A stretch of DNA of 64,000 bases, from NCBI GenBank assembly GCA_043228905.1, contig JBHGNT010000005.1, forward strand, positions 6,696,001 to 6,760,000, read 5' to 3'. Positions within the stretch are counted from its first letter, which is position 1; every line of letters starts with the position of its first letter. Under the pieces are notes generated by a model that did no database searches, had not been told where the DNA came from, and was given only the letters and a program-made list of their open reading frames with translations. Below, piece after piece: positions 33,075 to 43,150 of the stretch. The DNA is from Azolla caroliniana. Its lineage: Eukaryota; Polypodiophyta. The position numbers and the translations under genes are program-made.

Positions 33075-33091
33075 TGGCACGCCCGTGGGAC
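33075..33091 (+). other. PBS-like sequence beside the 3' LTR, inverted orientation
   Basis: TGGCACGCCCGTGGGAC starts two bases inside the LTR edge and reads as a primer-binding site for a plus-strand element. The minus-strand element should have a polypurine tract here, and none is visible immediately next to the LTR. Confidence 0.5.
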
Positions 33092-33170
33092 AGGACCTTG
33101 TCCGTCGAACCCACGACTTACAAAATACTAACAATATTACAAAAATTGCCTTTTAGGCGTGATCCTCGTT

Positions 33171-36100
33171 TCATTCCTCTTTTAAGATGTCGAGGATGCT
33201 TTCGGGGTCCGGGGTGGTGGCAGGGTGGTCTGGTTGGACTGTCGGTGCGGGGGGTTGAGTTTGGTCCGGGGGTGGCATATCTTCTCGGACGTCCGCCTCA
33301 GGTGCGGCCGATTCTTCTGGTGGGGGTGTGGGTTCGTGGGCGCTAACCTCTACTTCGATAGGATCTGGTACCGTGTGGGCGTCCATGGGATGTCTGTTGG
33401 CCGGGACAAGGGTCTCCAGTGCCGTGTCCGTGATCTCTTTGCTGGAAGGTTCTTCCTTCTGCTCTGTGGCCGTTGGAGGGCTGGTGGGGATGGCTGCGAG
33501 TCGTTCTCGTTCGAAGGTTTCTGCTTCTAGGCGAAACAACATCTGACCGTCATTGAAGTCCTCCATTATTTGCTCGATTGCCGCGGTGTGAGATTTTGCC
33601 AAGGACTCGTAATCCTCAGTTAAATCTCCTTCCATCGGTTCTCGGCATTGGCGCGTAAAATATGCAATTCGGCAGCTGGGGCTGCCCATTCGTCTCCTGC
33701 GCGACTTAATGTTTCCTCGACCTTTTTGGTAAGGTGTTGGCGCTATTTCTCGATCAGTATTCTGATGCGTGTCTCATCCATGCCAGGTTGTGCTCGGATG
33801 GCTGCTAATTCCTGTTTTAAGCCGTCGACCTCGGCATGAATCTTCTATGTTCTTAGCTCATAGATGGCCTGAGTGTTCTTTGCATCCGCGGTTACGAGTT
33901 GGAGAGCCTGCTCGTAACGCTTGGTGAGTTCTTCGGTGGCTTGCTCCTGTTCTTTTTGACACGTGGCCCGGATTTGTTCCCGTTCGACGATTCTCTCTTC
34001 TTGTAGGGTGAAGTAGGAATCCGATAATGCGTCTTTTTGCTCCGAAAGTAGCTTGCATTTGATGACAAACTCGTCAGCCATTTTTAAGGGTCGTACGCTG
34101 ACTCTGCAGCTCGGCATTCTCCGCGATCATCCTCTCCTCCCATTGGCGATTTCTTTCCTCCTGCCGCTGGTTCCAGTCTTTTGCATTGTCGAGCGCGGCC
34201 TGTAGGTCTAGAACCTCCTTCTCTTTCTTCACCACTGTGGCTGCGTATTCCTCCAGCTTGCTTTTGAGTTCGGCTTCCTTGCCCGCGGCTTGCACTTGTA
34301 CCCGGCCCAGTGCTTTGTTCTGCTCGTGTATCCTTTGGTCGGCCTGGGCTCTCATCTCGGCCATCTGCTTGGAAGCTTCTTCTTTTAGGCGAGCCATCGC
34401 CTCTTGATGCCGTTGTTCGTGTCTCTCGGTTCGCCGTTCTTCTTCTTTAAGCTCCACACGGTAATCCCGGAGCGGGGGTTCTGTCTGGGTTGCCACCTCC
34501 TTGGGTGCACGAGGTGGTGGTATCTTGGTCTTCTCCATGGGCGTGGGCGCCTCGGTTGTTGTGCAGGCATCGACCATTTGTAACGAGTCTGTTTGTGTAC
34601 TGGCATGTACCGTTAGCATTGAGTCGGTGATGGTGCTTGCATCCATCATTGTTATGCGTGGAGGCGCTGGGAGGGTCTCGGTGATCGTTACCGGAAGGCT
34701 CAAGAGTTGTTGTTCCGGCCGGTTTTGCTCCCAGGCTGCCAGCTTCTGGTTCGCAGCGTGCCATAGTTTTGTAGCCATCTTAGCCTGTTTTTGGGTTATT
34801 TTTATCTTTCGGGCCATGTCTTTGGCTGCCCGCGTAGTGCGATCCAGGTCCCGATATGCCTCGATAAGGGCCGTGTTTAACTCGGGAACCTCCATGAGGA
34901 GAGCGGCCTGTTTTGCCTGCTTCTTCCTCCCGATTTTTTGTAAAGCCCTGTCCTCCTGGGGCTCAATTTCACCTATTAGCGCGCATTGAATCATTTTTGT
35001 TTCGGCGTGCTCTTCCGCCATTCGAGCGGCTGCCACGACTTGGGCTCTGGCGAGGAAGTTGACCAGCTCGAATGACGTACCGAGGCGTAGGAGCGCACTA
35101 AATTCGTAAGCCTCCGCGGGGAGGTCCTTATACCCGAGGACTTCATCCTCCGAGATCTGCATTGTTTGCCCATGCTCGATCGTGCCCTGGTTCAGCGATG
35201 CCTCCTCAGGGGTGATGGCCAGGTTGCTCTATCTGACCACTAAGGCTTGCTCCTGTTGTGGCTCTTTCTGTTCTTCCGAGGACTCACGGTTGAGTCGTCT
35301 TCTCTTGCTTGGCTGTGTTTGGGGTTCCGGGGCCGGTAGTGTCGTTTCCTCCGCCTGCTTCCTTTTCTGGGGTCGTGGTGGTGCCGCCTGCTGTGTGTTG
35401 GGGTGTGGGATAGGTCCTGGGGACGTTACCGAGGGGCGCGACGTTGGGTGTCGAATGGTGACGTCATCGGCTGTGTTGTCTTCCGCAGCTACCTCCTCCC
35501 ATTCTTGGCAGGTCTCAGAAACTGCCCGTTTTTGTTGGGGTTGGGTGGGTGGTGGTGCAGATGCGGGTTTTTGGTCGGCGGCAGGAGATGAAGGCGATGT
35601 GGGCTCCTCCCATGCTTCGTGGCTGATGGAAACGAATTTCTCTCTCTGCCTTCGTGGTGGTGGTGGGGACGTGAGTGTGCGAGGGGAAGGAAGAGAAGAG
35701 GGTGGGTATAGAACCATCAAAAAGTGGGTAAGAACAGACAACATCTTCTTACCGGACTGAAATGAAGCTAAGGTGGCGCAGAGTCCCTCACCTATGATGA
35801 TTCCCCAATCAATTCTGTTTCCTTCATACGCACTGATGATGATGGCTACCTTGTTCTGCGGCATACTCGTTGGGTTCGTATTTACGAACGCATACTCCAT
35901 TAATATACGAGCAATCTCCCCGAAAGCTTTGTTGGGACCGCCATACGTGCGATATGCCTTCCCTGAGGCTGAGTACTCACCGAAATACGCCTTCATCTTT
36001 GATGCCGGGGGTATGTCGACCTCATGGTCCCCTCCCCGTTGTAGGTCCAAAACAGCCCGAAGCACGTTGTTGGTGATGGCTTCGGGACTTATACGTTTAG

Positions 36101-36479
36101 CCATAGTTTGGGCATCTGGGTGCGCGGGGGCATCGATGATCTTCAGGTAACTGCCCATTCCTCGTTCCTGGAGCCAGGCGCGGGTTTCTATTGAGGCGGT
36201 AAGAGGCATGTTGGAGATGGAGACGGGGTTCGACTGTGTGGAAGCGTGAAAAAGAGTGATGAGGCGAGGGCGAGACACAGGAGGAACAACAGGCAGGGGA
36301 AGTCCAGCAGAGGGGTTATGAGAGCGAAAGAGAGGTTGAGAGCAAGAGCGTTTAGCGTGGTGAGGGCGAGACGAGGTTTCTGAGCTTGACAACGATGGAG
36401 ATGGGGAGCGATAATGGTCTGTGCTGCGTTTTGGAAACGGTTTTAGTAACTTACTCCTAGGGTTTTGTGCCTGAAGCAA
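33171..36479 (-). CDS. Long post-integrase accessory ORF of the gypsy element (broken)
   Basis: Three open segments share one frame: 36479-35229 (416 codons), 35162-34074 (362) and 33689-33171 (172). The first two are separated by a single TAG at 35229-35231 and then open sequence; between the second and third the reading moves to another frame (33845-34117) and back. The intact ancestor would be about 1,100 codons. Residues 1-90 are Ser/Pro/Arg-rich. Residues about 95-265 (AWLQERGMGSYLKII, ISPEAITNNVLRAVLDL, NRIDWGIIIGEGL) resemble the putative plant transposon protein domain seen in Athila/Tat elements (inference). Residues about 270-410 are Pro/Glu-rich with basic KRRR. From about residue 440 it is rich in Ala/Glu/Lys/Gln heptad-like coiled coil, and the end is Pro/Asp/Glu-rich. 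Function unknown; a structural or env-position protein is possible. Confidence 0.65.
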
Positions 36480-36729
36480 ATCCTGAAGATTCTAAGTCGT
36501 GGGTGCCATAATAAGTGACTAGCACCACGTGTCCTGAAGGTGAGTGGGGTGCTTCTAGTGCTTTGCATGTGCTTAAATAGGTACTAAATGAGTGGTGGTG
36601 AGGGGTGCTCCTAAAATTGTGGGTGCCTAGGTGGGTGGTGTAGGTGTAGCTAATCAGTGGCTAAACTATGGTTAATCCTACCTACTACTACTTTTATTAA
36701 TTTCAAGAAGGTGGGTGAGTTCTTATTCA

Positions 36730-37034
36730 GGGGGACACGTGGCGTCCTCCGTGGTGGTCTCCCGAAACTCGTTTGTGCCGTGTGGCTTGGTAAACGGGTT
36801 GGGTGGTGTAGTCCCTCGATATGGTCGAAGTCAGAAACCATTGGCCCAGCTTTTGACAGTGTCGCCGGCGAGTGTGCCGAGCTGGAACGTCCCGTTGAAC
36901 TCGTCGATAATCCAGAATGGACCGGTCCACCGAAATCTTAATTTTCCCGGCATTGACCCGAGTCCTGTTTGAAACAGAAGAACTGGTTTGCTGATGGTGA
37001 GCTCCTTCTCTAGCCCGTGTCGATGTCGATCCAC
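36730..37034 (-). pseudogene. Gypsy integrase C-terminal (GPF-like) segment in shifted frame
   Basis: The frame contains VLLFQTGLGSMPGKLRFRW then TGPFWI and FQLGTLAG, the C-terminal DNA-binding region of gypsy integrases. It overlaps the end of the core frame (37010-37969), so a frameshift lies at about 37010-37035. No chromodomain follows. Confidence 0.7.
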
Positions 37035-38172
37035 GAAAGCCTTGCGTTGCCATTGTCGTTGCCGTTGTTCGAGTGGGCCATACTCTCTATCCTATCTTCG
37101 CTGAGTTCGAGGAGTTGTTCCAGCCAGGATTGCTCGGATTGGGCCTCGGGGAGCCGTGCTTTGACTTGAACTCGGAGGCTCGGGACTTGGAACTCGACGG
37201 GCATTACGTCTTCTAACCCGAACGCCATTCGAAAGGGGGTTGATTGGATGCTTGTTTTGAAAGTCATACGATACGCCCACATCGTGCTCTGGAGTTTGTC
37301 ATCCCAATCGGTCCTGTTTTCATTGACGATCTTCTTCAGTATGGTTTGGAGGATTTTATTGGTCGATTCCGCCAAGCCGTTCGCCTGCGGGTAGTATGGT
37401 GTGCTTTTCTTGTGCACCACCGCGTAGTGGTGTGTAAGCTCACGTATTATATGATTGATGAAGTGCCCACCTTGGTCACTAACGAGCTCGATTGGGCATC
37501 CGTAACGGCACCAGAGGTGCTCGTACACGAATTTAGTCGTGAATGCCGCCGTGTTATCTCGGAGTGCCTTAGCCTCGACCCATTTGGTGCAGTAATCCGT
37601 GGCAACGATAATATACCTATTCCCTGTTCGGGCCGCGGGTGGTTTGAAAGGGCCTACAAAATCCAAACCCCATTTTTGAATGGGTCCAACTGAAGAATCG
37701 GCTGGTGTGGCATCCGTGACTATTCCATTGGTTGCCCCAATCGTTGGCACAAATTGCACTGCCAGCAAAACTCGTGAGCGTCTTTCTTCGTTGTCGGCCA
37801 CCACAATCCACTTTGCCAAACTTTTCTTGCCGTAGAATCCCCGGCGTAGTGCCCCCCAACTACTCCTTGGTGGGCTTCCTGAAGAACGGCGTTCTTCTCG
37901 AATTGCCGAATCGCTTGGCGCCATATGCCGTCCGAGCCTTTCTGGTAGAGAATGTCTGAGACGAGGCAAAAATTCCGGCTACGCATTGCTAGGCGTTTTC
38001 TCGTGTCAAGGGTCATGTGCTCGGGAGGTACACCGGTGGTGAGAAAATGGGTCATCTCCGTGATCCATTCATCTCCGTTATCGTCTGGTATCGTCGTCAG
38101 GTTAAATAGGCTGGCGTCCGGTAGCTCGTCGTACGTTGTTTTCGCCGGTTCTCCTGACTCAAGATGGCTCAA
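37010..38172 (-). pseudogene. Gypsy integrase (zinc-binding domain and catalytic core), frameshifted
   Basis: Frame 37720-38172 carries the HHCC zinc-binding domain (EAHQGVVGGHYAG ... FCWQCNLCQRLG). Frame 37010-37969 carries the core with catalytic D (KWGLDFVGPF), D (VSDQGGHF) and E (NGLAESTNKIL), and the usual TPFRMAFG block. The two frames differ, so a frameshift lies near 37700-37740, where the peptide runs from CQRLGQP to VGPIQKWG. The enzyme inserts retroelement cDNA into the genome; this copy cannot be made intact. Confidence 0.85.
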
Positions 38173-38717
38173 GTAGTCGGCGACGGCATGTTGTACCCCG
38201 GGTCGATGTTGTACCCCGGCAAAAATTCCGGCTACGCACTGCTAGGCGTTTTCTCGTGTCAAGGGTCATGTGCTCGGGAGGTACACCGGTGGTGAGAAAA
38301 TGGGTCATCTCCGTGATCCATTCATCTCCGTTATCGTCTGGTATCGTCGTCAGGTTAAATAGGCTGGCGTCCGGTAGCTCGTCGTACGTTGTTTTCACCG
38401 GTTCTCCTGACTCAAGATGGCTCAAGTAGTCGGCGACGGCATGTTGTACCCCGGGTCGATGTTGTACCCCGGCAAAAATTCCGGCTACGCACTGCTAGGC
38501 GTTTTCTCGTGTCAAGGGTCATGTGCTCGGGAGGTACACCGGTGGTGAGAAAATGGGTCATCTCCGTGATCCATTCATCTCCGTTATCGTCTGGTATCGT
38601 CGTCAGGTTAAATAGGCTGGCGTCCGGTAGCTCGTCGTACGTTGTTTTCGCCGGTTCTCCTGACTCAAGATGGCTCAAGTAGTCGGCGACGGCATGTTGT
38701 ACCCCGGGTCGATGTTG
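37965..38717. repeat. 253-bp tandem triplication inside pol
   Basis: The segment from GGCAAAAATTCCGGCTACGC to GGGTCGATGTTG occurs three times with a period of 253 bp (AAAAATTCC at 37968, 38221 and 38474). TGTTGTACCCCGG is present at the junctions and gives microhomology. 253 is not a multiple of three; removing two units puts pol and the integrase zinc-binding frame back in phase, so the expansion came after the element was intact. Confidence 0.92.
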
Positions 38718-41099
38718 AATCTGGAAATCAAACTCTTGTAGTAGGAGCATCCACCGAGCCAACCGTCCGGTAAGGCCTTGCTTATTGACCAAATAAAGAA
38801 GGGCCGAGTGATCCACGTGAAAGGTAAATTTTCGGCCCAAGAGGTAATGCCGAAATTTATTGATGCTATAAATCATACCGAGGGCCTCCCGCTCGGTGGT
38901 GGAGTAATTCTTTTCCGCGGTCGAGAGCCGTCGGCTAGCGTAGTACACGGGCCTATACCAATTCGGGGGTGTGCATTGCATCAGGGCACTTCCGATGGCG
39001 ATGTCCGAAGCATCTACGAAGACATGAAACAGTTCGGACCAAACCGGAGACTGGACCACCGGGGCATGTGACAACATTCGTTTCAGGGTCTGATAGGCCG
39101 TGTCCTCAATTGACGTCCATTGGAAAGGAAGGCAATGGACTGCCGCGTGTAAGGGTGTCGCGAAATCGGCCAGGTGTCGTATCATTTGGCTCTGCCACCG
39201 GATTTGTCCCAAAAAACAGCTTAGTGCCTTAGCGTTCGAGGGTGCGGTGGCATTCAGGATTGCCTTTACTTTATCCGGGTCCATAGCGATGCCTTCTTGA
39301 CTGACAATGTGGCTGAGAAGGTTGCCGTTGGTGACTAAGAACGCACATTTCGCCGGGTTTAAACTCAATCGAGCTTGGCGACATCGGCCCAGGCAGAGTC
39401 GTAACTGGGTCATGTGTTCTTGTCGATGGCCATACACGGTGAAATCGTCGAGAAAGACTTGCATGAACGTCGGGATGTAGTCATGAAAGATTTCGGTGAT
39501 GATGCGCTGGAACGTAGCCGACGCCGTTTTTAGACCGAACATCATAACTTCTGCTACAAAAACACCCCATTCCGTGACGAAAGCGGTTTTCTCCTGATCC
39601 TCCGGGTGCATTCTTATCTGGTTATAACCGCTGAACCCGTCGAGGAAACTGTAGCATTGGTGGCCGGCTACCGTGTCGAGGACCCTATCCGTGAATGGGA
39701 GAGGGAAACCGTCGGTGACTGTTGCGGCGTTAAGCTTCCGATAGTCGACGCAGACGCGGATTTTTCCGTTCTTCTTTGGGACCACTACGATCGGGCTCAA
39801 CCATGTAGCCCGTTTAACAGGGCGAATGAAGCCCACTCGGAGTAGTTTGTCAATTTCCTCTTTGACTTTAGCGGCATAGTTGGGGTTCATCCTGTAGCGC
39901 CTCTGCTGAACTGGCCGAGTGTCGAGTAAGATGTGAATTTGATGTCGGTAGTATTCAGGATCCAGCCCCTTCATATCGGTGTAAGACCAAGCGAAAACAT
40001 CCTGGTAGCCGGTGAGTAATTTTACGAGGCATGCTCGTTCTCCGGTTGGTAGATTATTGGCAATTTGTACCGTACGGGGATTCTCGTCCGAACCGAGGTT
40101 TATTGTTTCCAGGGTTGATGCTTTCACTCGTTGTGAAATGGCGAGTTCGCGTTCGAAAGCCTCCCGAGCATGACGTAGCTCGGCAACCGTGGTTGCATCT
40201 GGTTCCTCCTGGGGTGGTGACTCCTCCGTGACTTCCTCGTCTTTAGATGGCTCGATGGTTGGTAAGGCATTGATTTCGAAGAGAGGGATGATCGTGGGAT
40301 GATCATCTAGGAAGTCATCGACCTCCTCATCGGCCAACCCGCCGAGCATATGGACCCCTTCCGCGTATAACGGCGAAGTGTTGAGGGCGACGGGCACTCG
40401 TTCTTCAATGATAATTCGGACTTTTGTCTTTCCTCTTCGGAACGAGATCATGTTGCGTTGCCAATGTTGCTTGATATTCATTGTACGCAACCATGGTCGA
40501 CCTAGTAAAATTGGGTAGGCGCCTTGTGTCTCCAGTCTTAGCACGACGGCCGAGATCGTGAACATGTGGCCTCCGAGTGTGAAGTCGAGATGGCGGATTA
40601 AACCAATGGGGCGAACTGAGTGGGTGTCGGCCATCCGAAGCCAAAAGGGGCATGGTTCCCATTGATTCAGGCCGAGGTTGAGACACGTTGACTCGCTAAT
40701 AACGTTTACGCCGGATCCGTCGTCGATGATGCATCCGTGCAGGTCTTGTCCCTTAATGATGATTCGCACGGCTGGGTTCTGAGAATCCATGAGTGGTGGA
40801 TTGGTTCCTGCTTCGGTGAGGTGTACCGGTGGCGTCACGGCCTTAGTATTGGCCTGGAGTGCCGCCAGGGTGTCCCGAAATCTCGGCATGAGTGGTAGCA
40901 GTTTATGTAGGGGCAGCGAGATGTGGGAGTTGGTAAGAACATCCCATAGCTGGTCGTCCTCCGACGACGTGGATGGTGCCGAGGTTTGTGGTACTTCCCT
41001 GGGCCCATCCCTCATGTCAGTTTGCATGCGTACGGCATTATTTTTATTGGTTGTGTCGACCCATTCCTTTGTTGCCTGACGTACGTCATCCTGGATTTG
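38412..41099 (-). CDS. Gypsy pol: protease, reverse transcriptase, RNase H
   Basis: Open from the codon after the gag stop to 38412; the first ATG is at 41027 (871 codons). Counting from it: an aspartic protease with IIDDGSGVNVI at about residues 100-110; RT with VGFIRPVKRATWLSPIVVV, YSFLDGFSGYNQI and MQVFLDDFTVYG (the catalytic Asp pair) at about 390-530; RNase H with VFVDASDIAIGSALMQ and TTEREALGMIYSINKFRHYL at about 665-750; and VQHAVADYLSHLESG before the triplication. FLDGFSGYNQI and the FLDDF form resemble Athila-type elements. The last residues are an artefact of the triplication, which cuts the frame before integrase. It is in frame with gag. Confidence 0.9.
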   Translation of the reverse strand, partial: QIQDDVRQATKEWVDTTNKNNAVRMQTDMRDGPREVPQTSAPSTSSEDDQLWDVLTNSHISLPLHKLLPLMPRFRDTLAALQANTKAVTPPVHLTEAGTNPPLMDSQNPAVRIIIKGQDLHGCIIDDGSGVNVISESTCLNLGLNQWEPCPFWLRMADTHSVRPIGLIRHLDFTLGGHMFTISAVVLRLETQGAYPILLGRPWLRTMNIKQHWQRNMISFRRGKTKVRIIIEERVPVALNTSPLYAEGVHMLGGLADEEVDDFLDDHPTIIPLFEINALPTIEPSKDEEVTEESPPQEEPDATTVAELRHAREAFERELAISQRVKASTLETINLGSDENPRTVQIANNLPTGERACLVKLLTGYQDVFAWSYTDMKGLDPEYYRHQIHILLDTRPVQQRRYRMNPNYAAKVKEEIDKLLRVGFIRPVKRATWLSPIVVVPKKNGKIRVCVDYRKLNAATVTDGFPLPFTDRVLDTVAGHQCYSFLDGFSGYNQIRMHPEDQEKTAFVTEWGVFVAEVMMFGLKTASATFQRIITEIFHDYIPTFMQVFLDDFTVYGHRQEHMTQLRLCLGRCRQARLSLNPAKCAFLVTNGNLLSHIVSQEGIAMDPDKVKAILNATAPSNAKALSCFLGQIRWQSQMIRHLADFATPLHAAVHCLPFQWTSIEDTAYQTLKRMLSHAPVVQSPVWSELFHVFVDASDIAIGSALMQCTPPNWYRPVYYASRRLSTAEKNYSTTEREALGMIYSINKFRHYLLGRKFTFHVDHSALLYLVNKQGLTGRLARWMLLLQEFDFQIQHRPGVQHAVADYLSHLESGEPAKTTYDELPDASLFNLTTIPDDNGDEWITEMTHFLTTGVPPEHMTLDTRKRLAVRSRNFCRGTTSTRGTTCRRRLLEPS

Positions 41100-42503
41100 T
41101 CACTGAGTAGTCTGCGCTTTACTCCGGGTAGTGACCGTTTGAACATCGGCCATGATACTGTTCACCGCGGGTGCCTTGCCACAATTCGTTGTCGGACATT
41201 GCGTGGCGTAGTGGCTTGGTTGATTACATTTAAAACATGTCACATTGGTTGAGCTGCTGGTGTCCGCTCTGTCTGTGTGTGGAAGCTGTTGTTGTTGATT
41301 CTCGGTCTCGTTTGGTGGTGGGTTGTTCCGAGGTGCGTTGGAGTTGCGTTGATCATTTTGAGGAGCGTCCCGTTGGCGGTTGTCATTAGGTCTTCTATTG
41401 TTGCGTGTGTTGCGGTCGCCGTTTCGCCGATCAATGCGTGAGTTCCTTTGGTCATACCGGTCATCGCGATCGTCATCATATCGAGCATAATCGTCGTGCC
41501 AGTCATCGCAATAATGATCACGGCGGTTATCACGTCGATAGTCGTCGTCTCGGCGCCGTCGATACGGGGATCGCAGTTGCTCGTTATCCTGGTCTCGATA
41601 GATATATCGCTCGTCCTGCCGAGAGTATGTATTTCGTGGCTCGATCTGGCGGACCGGTGCCGCCGTTGTGCGGTTCAGCATATTATATTCGCACTGCTCT
41701 ACCGTGTGAGCTCGAGACTGACAGATCAGACACTGTGGTCGGTGGGGACATTCGAGGGCCAGGTGCCCTAATCCTGAACACGCAGTGCATTGGAGGGCTT
41801 GGCGAAAGCGATTGTCCTCTTGGGGAAGAGCGTTTTGCAAGGATGTCATCGAGAAGGCCGTGTCGTGCTGGTTCCGATCGAGGGTGAGAACGTGCGTTAT
41901 GACTTGTTCGATAGTATGGTTGGCGAAATTTGTAAGTGCCAGAGTCGTTCGTAGAGGCTCTCGTAAACTGGATAGGAAAGTGTCCGGTATATGTTGTGCC
42001 GAGACATCATTGGCCACTTGTCTGTAGAGATCCTGGAACCGGATTGTGAACTGCGCGACCATTTCGTGCGGTTCCTGGCATATAGAGAAGAATTGCCGGA
42101 GCAGTTCCCTTTTAGGCACCTCGCGATGAAAAAGTTCAAGGAACTTTGTGCGCACGATTTGGAAAGTGGTGGCCTCTCCTATTTCGAGGCGAGAGTACCA
42201 TCGTGCGGCCGGTCCATCGAGGGAGAGTGTGAACTCGGCAATCTTCGAGGCATCGATTTCGGCCGGCGTGAGGCGGTGTGTGGAGTGGTTAGCCTGCCAC
42301 GTGGATATGAAGGCACGGACATGTGACTCCACGTCTGGTCCGTCGGTGTATCGTGGGTATGGGTACGACATGATGTCGTATTGTGGGTCTTCTGGTAGCA
42401 CCGGAAAAGGGTTTAGTTCCGGTTGATTGACCTCCGGAGGGCTCGACGGGGGTTCTTGTGGTGAATCAACTCGCGATCGAGTGTCCAGTGGCGAGGATTG
42501 CAC
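41100..42503 (-). CDS. Gypsy gag with three CCHC zinc knuckles
   Basis: A 467-codon frame that forms the retroelement particle. The capsid-like region is at residues about 45-215 (FTLSLDGPAARWYSRLE, FLELFHREVPKRELLRQF). It has C-x2-C-x4-H-x4-C knuckles at 239-252 (CTACSGLGH), 258-271 (CLICQSRAH) and 423-436 (CFKCNQPSH). Between the second and third lies an unusual Arg/Asp-rich stretch (about 315-380: RRRRDDDYRRDNRRD, DRDDRYDQRNSR). It ends at TGA 41100-41102, after which the same frame stays open into pol. The first ATG of the frame is used. No breaks are seen in gag itself. Confidence 0.9.
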   Translation of the reverse strand: MQSSPLDTRSRVDSPQEPPSSPPEVNQPELNPFPVLPEDPQYDIMSYPYPRYTDGPDVESHVRAFISTWQANHSTHRLTPAEIDASKIAEFTLSLDGPAARWYSRLEIGEATTFQIVRTKFLELFHREVPKRELLRQFFSICQEPHEMVAQFTIRFQDLYRQVANDVSAQHIPDTFLSSLREPLRTTLALTNFANHTIEQVITHVLTLDRNQHDTAFSMTSLQNALPQEDNRFRQALQCTACSGLGHLALECPHRPQCLICQSRAHTVEQCEYNMLNRTTAAPVRQIEPRNTYSRQDERYIYRDQDNEQLRSPYRRRRDDDYRRDNRRDHYCDDWHDDYARYDDDRDDRYDQRNSRIDRRNGDRNTRNNRRPNDNRQRDAPQNDQRNSNAPRNNPPPNETENQQQQLPHTDRADTSSSTNVTCFKCNQPSHYATQCPTTNCGKAPAVNSIMADVQTVTTRSKAQTTQ

Positions 42504-42671
42504 TGGACAAGCCTTTGATTGATTAGGAAAGGATTGGTCAGTGACCGCCGAGTCGGAAGTTCCTTCGACTAGCTCAGGGCGTCGGGCGGGTGGCCGAGAC
42601 CTCGTGGTGCGAGAGGGCGCCGTAACGGCGGCTGGTGGTTACCTTCAACGAAGTTCGCTGTGCACTCACAA

Positions 42672-42689
42672 CTGTAACCGGGCGTGCCA
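42672..42689 (-). other. Gypsy primer-binding site (minus strand)
   Basis: TTTGGCACGCCCGGTTACAG begins about five bases after the 5' LTR end (CAATT spacer). It starts TGG, as expected opposite a tRNA CCA end. The tRNA was not identified. Confidence 0.55.
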
Positions 42690-42694
42690 AATTG

Positions 42695-43150
42695 TGTTAC
42701 CCGTTCCTTTGGGTGAACACCTTCAATAGATCTGCGACTATCGGTATTCAAGGGCGTGGTACGTGAAGGCTCGTAACAGAGACGTCGAGAGAGAGACAGA
42801 GCTCAAAGAGAAAACACTAGCGGGGTCTTGATAGACGTGGCGGCGTTGAACTCATCGGTATGGATCAAAGCACAGACTCATGGAGCAAAATGGCACAAAT
42901 CAGATCTATTAATATGACAGAAAAAGATTACATAACACGGCCTGTGGCTGGTGACCTTACAAGTTTATCTAGTTACAATGGCCTAAGCTAGTGCTTCCGC
43001 CTATAGTTTTCTTCTCCCTCTCTCTGAGGTACTGGTCCTCGTTTAAATAACTTTTTCCCCTAATACACAACCGAGCCGTCGGTGGCCCGTGATACTCGGA
43101 CTCGGCGTTTGCTAATTTCCTAATTTTACATTTCTGTCCTCTGGACAACA
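42695..43150 (-). repeat. Gypsy 5' LTR (456 bp)
   Basis: Direct repeat of 32645-33072 with TG...CA ends. It contains about 30 bp extra (CCCGTGATACTCGGACTCGG and onward). On the minus strand a TTATTTAAACGAG stretch may serve as TATA region. Confidence 0.95.

Larger units (their letters stand above)
32645..43150 (-). mobile_element. Complete 10.5 kb Ty3/gypsy element (Athila/Tat-like), with AAGAG target duplication
   Basis: Two direct LTRs bound the element, and identical 5-mers AAGAG lie at 32640-32644 and 43151-43155. On the minus strand the order is gag, protease, RT, RNase H, integrase, then a very long extra ORF and the 3' LTR. There is no chromodomain, and a coding region follows integrase, both features of plant Athila/Tat-type gypsy elements. 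It inserted into the gag of a copia element. The coding region is G+C-rich compared with the flanks, but carries several breaks (see separate entries), so this copy is not autonomous now. Confidence 0.9.

Noticed and set aside
34501-34989. 162-codon plus-strand ORF
   Set aside because: It is antisense to the coiled-coil part of the gypsy accessory ORF.
35182-35760. 192-codon plus-strand ORF
   Set aside because: It is antisense to the accessory ORF of the gypsy element and arises from its G+C-rich, Pro/Gln-rich coding bias.
38136-38682. Two nearly identical plus-strand ORFs of 97 codons
   Set aside because: They are antisense copies made by the 253-bp triplication in gypsy pol.
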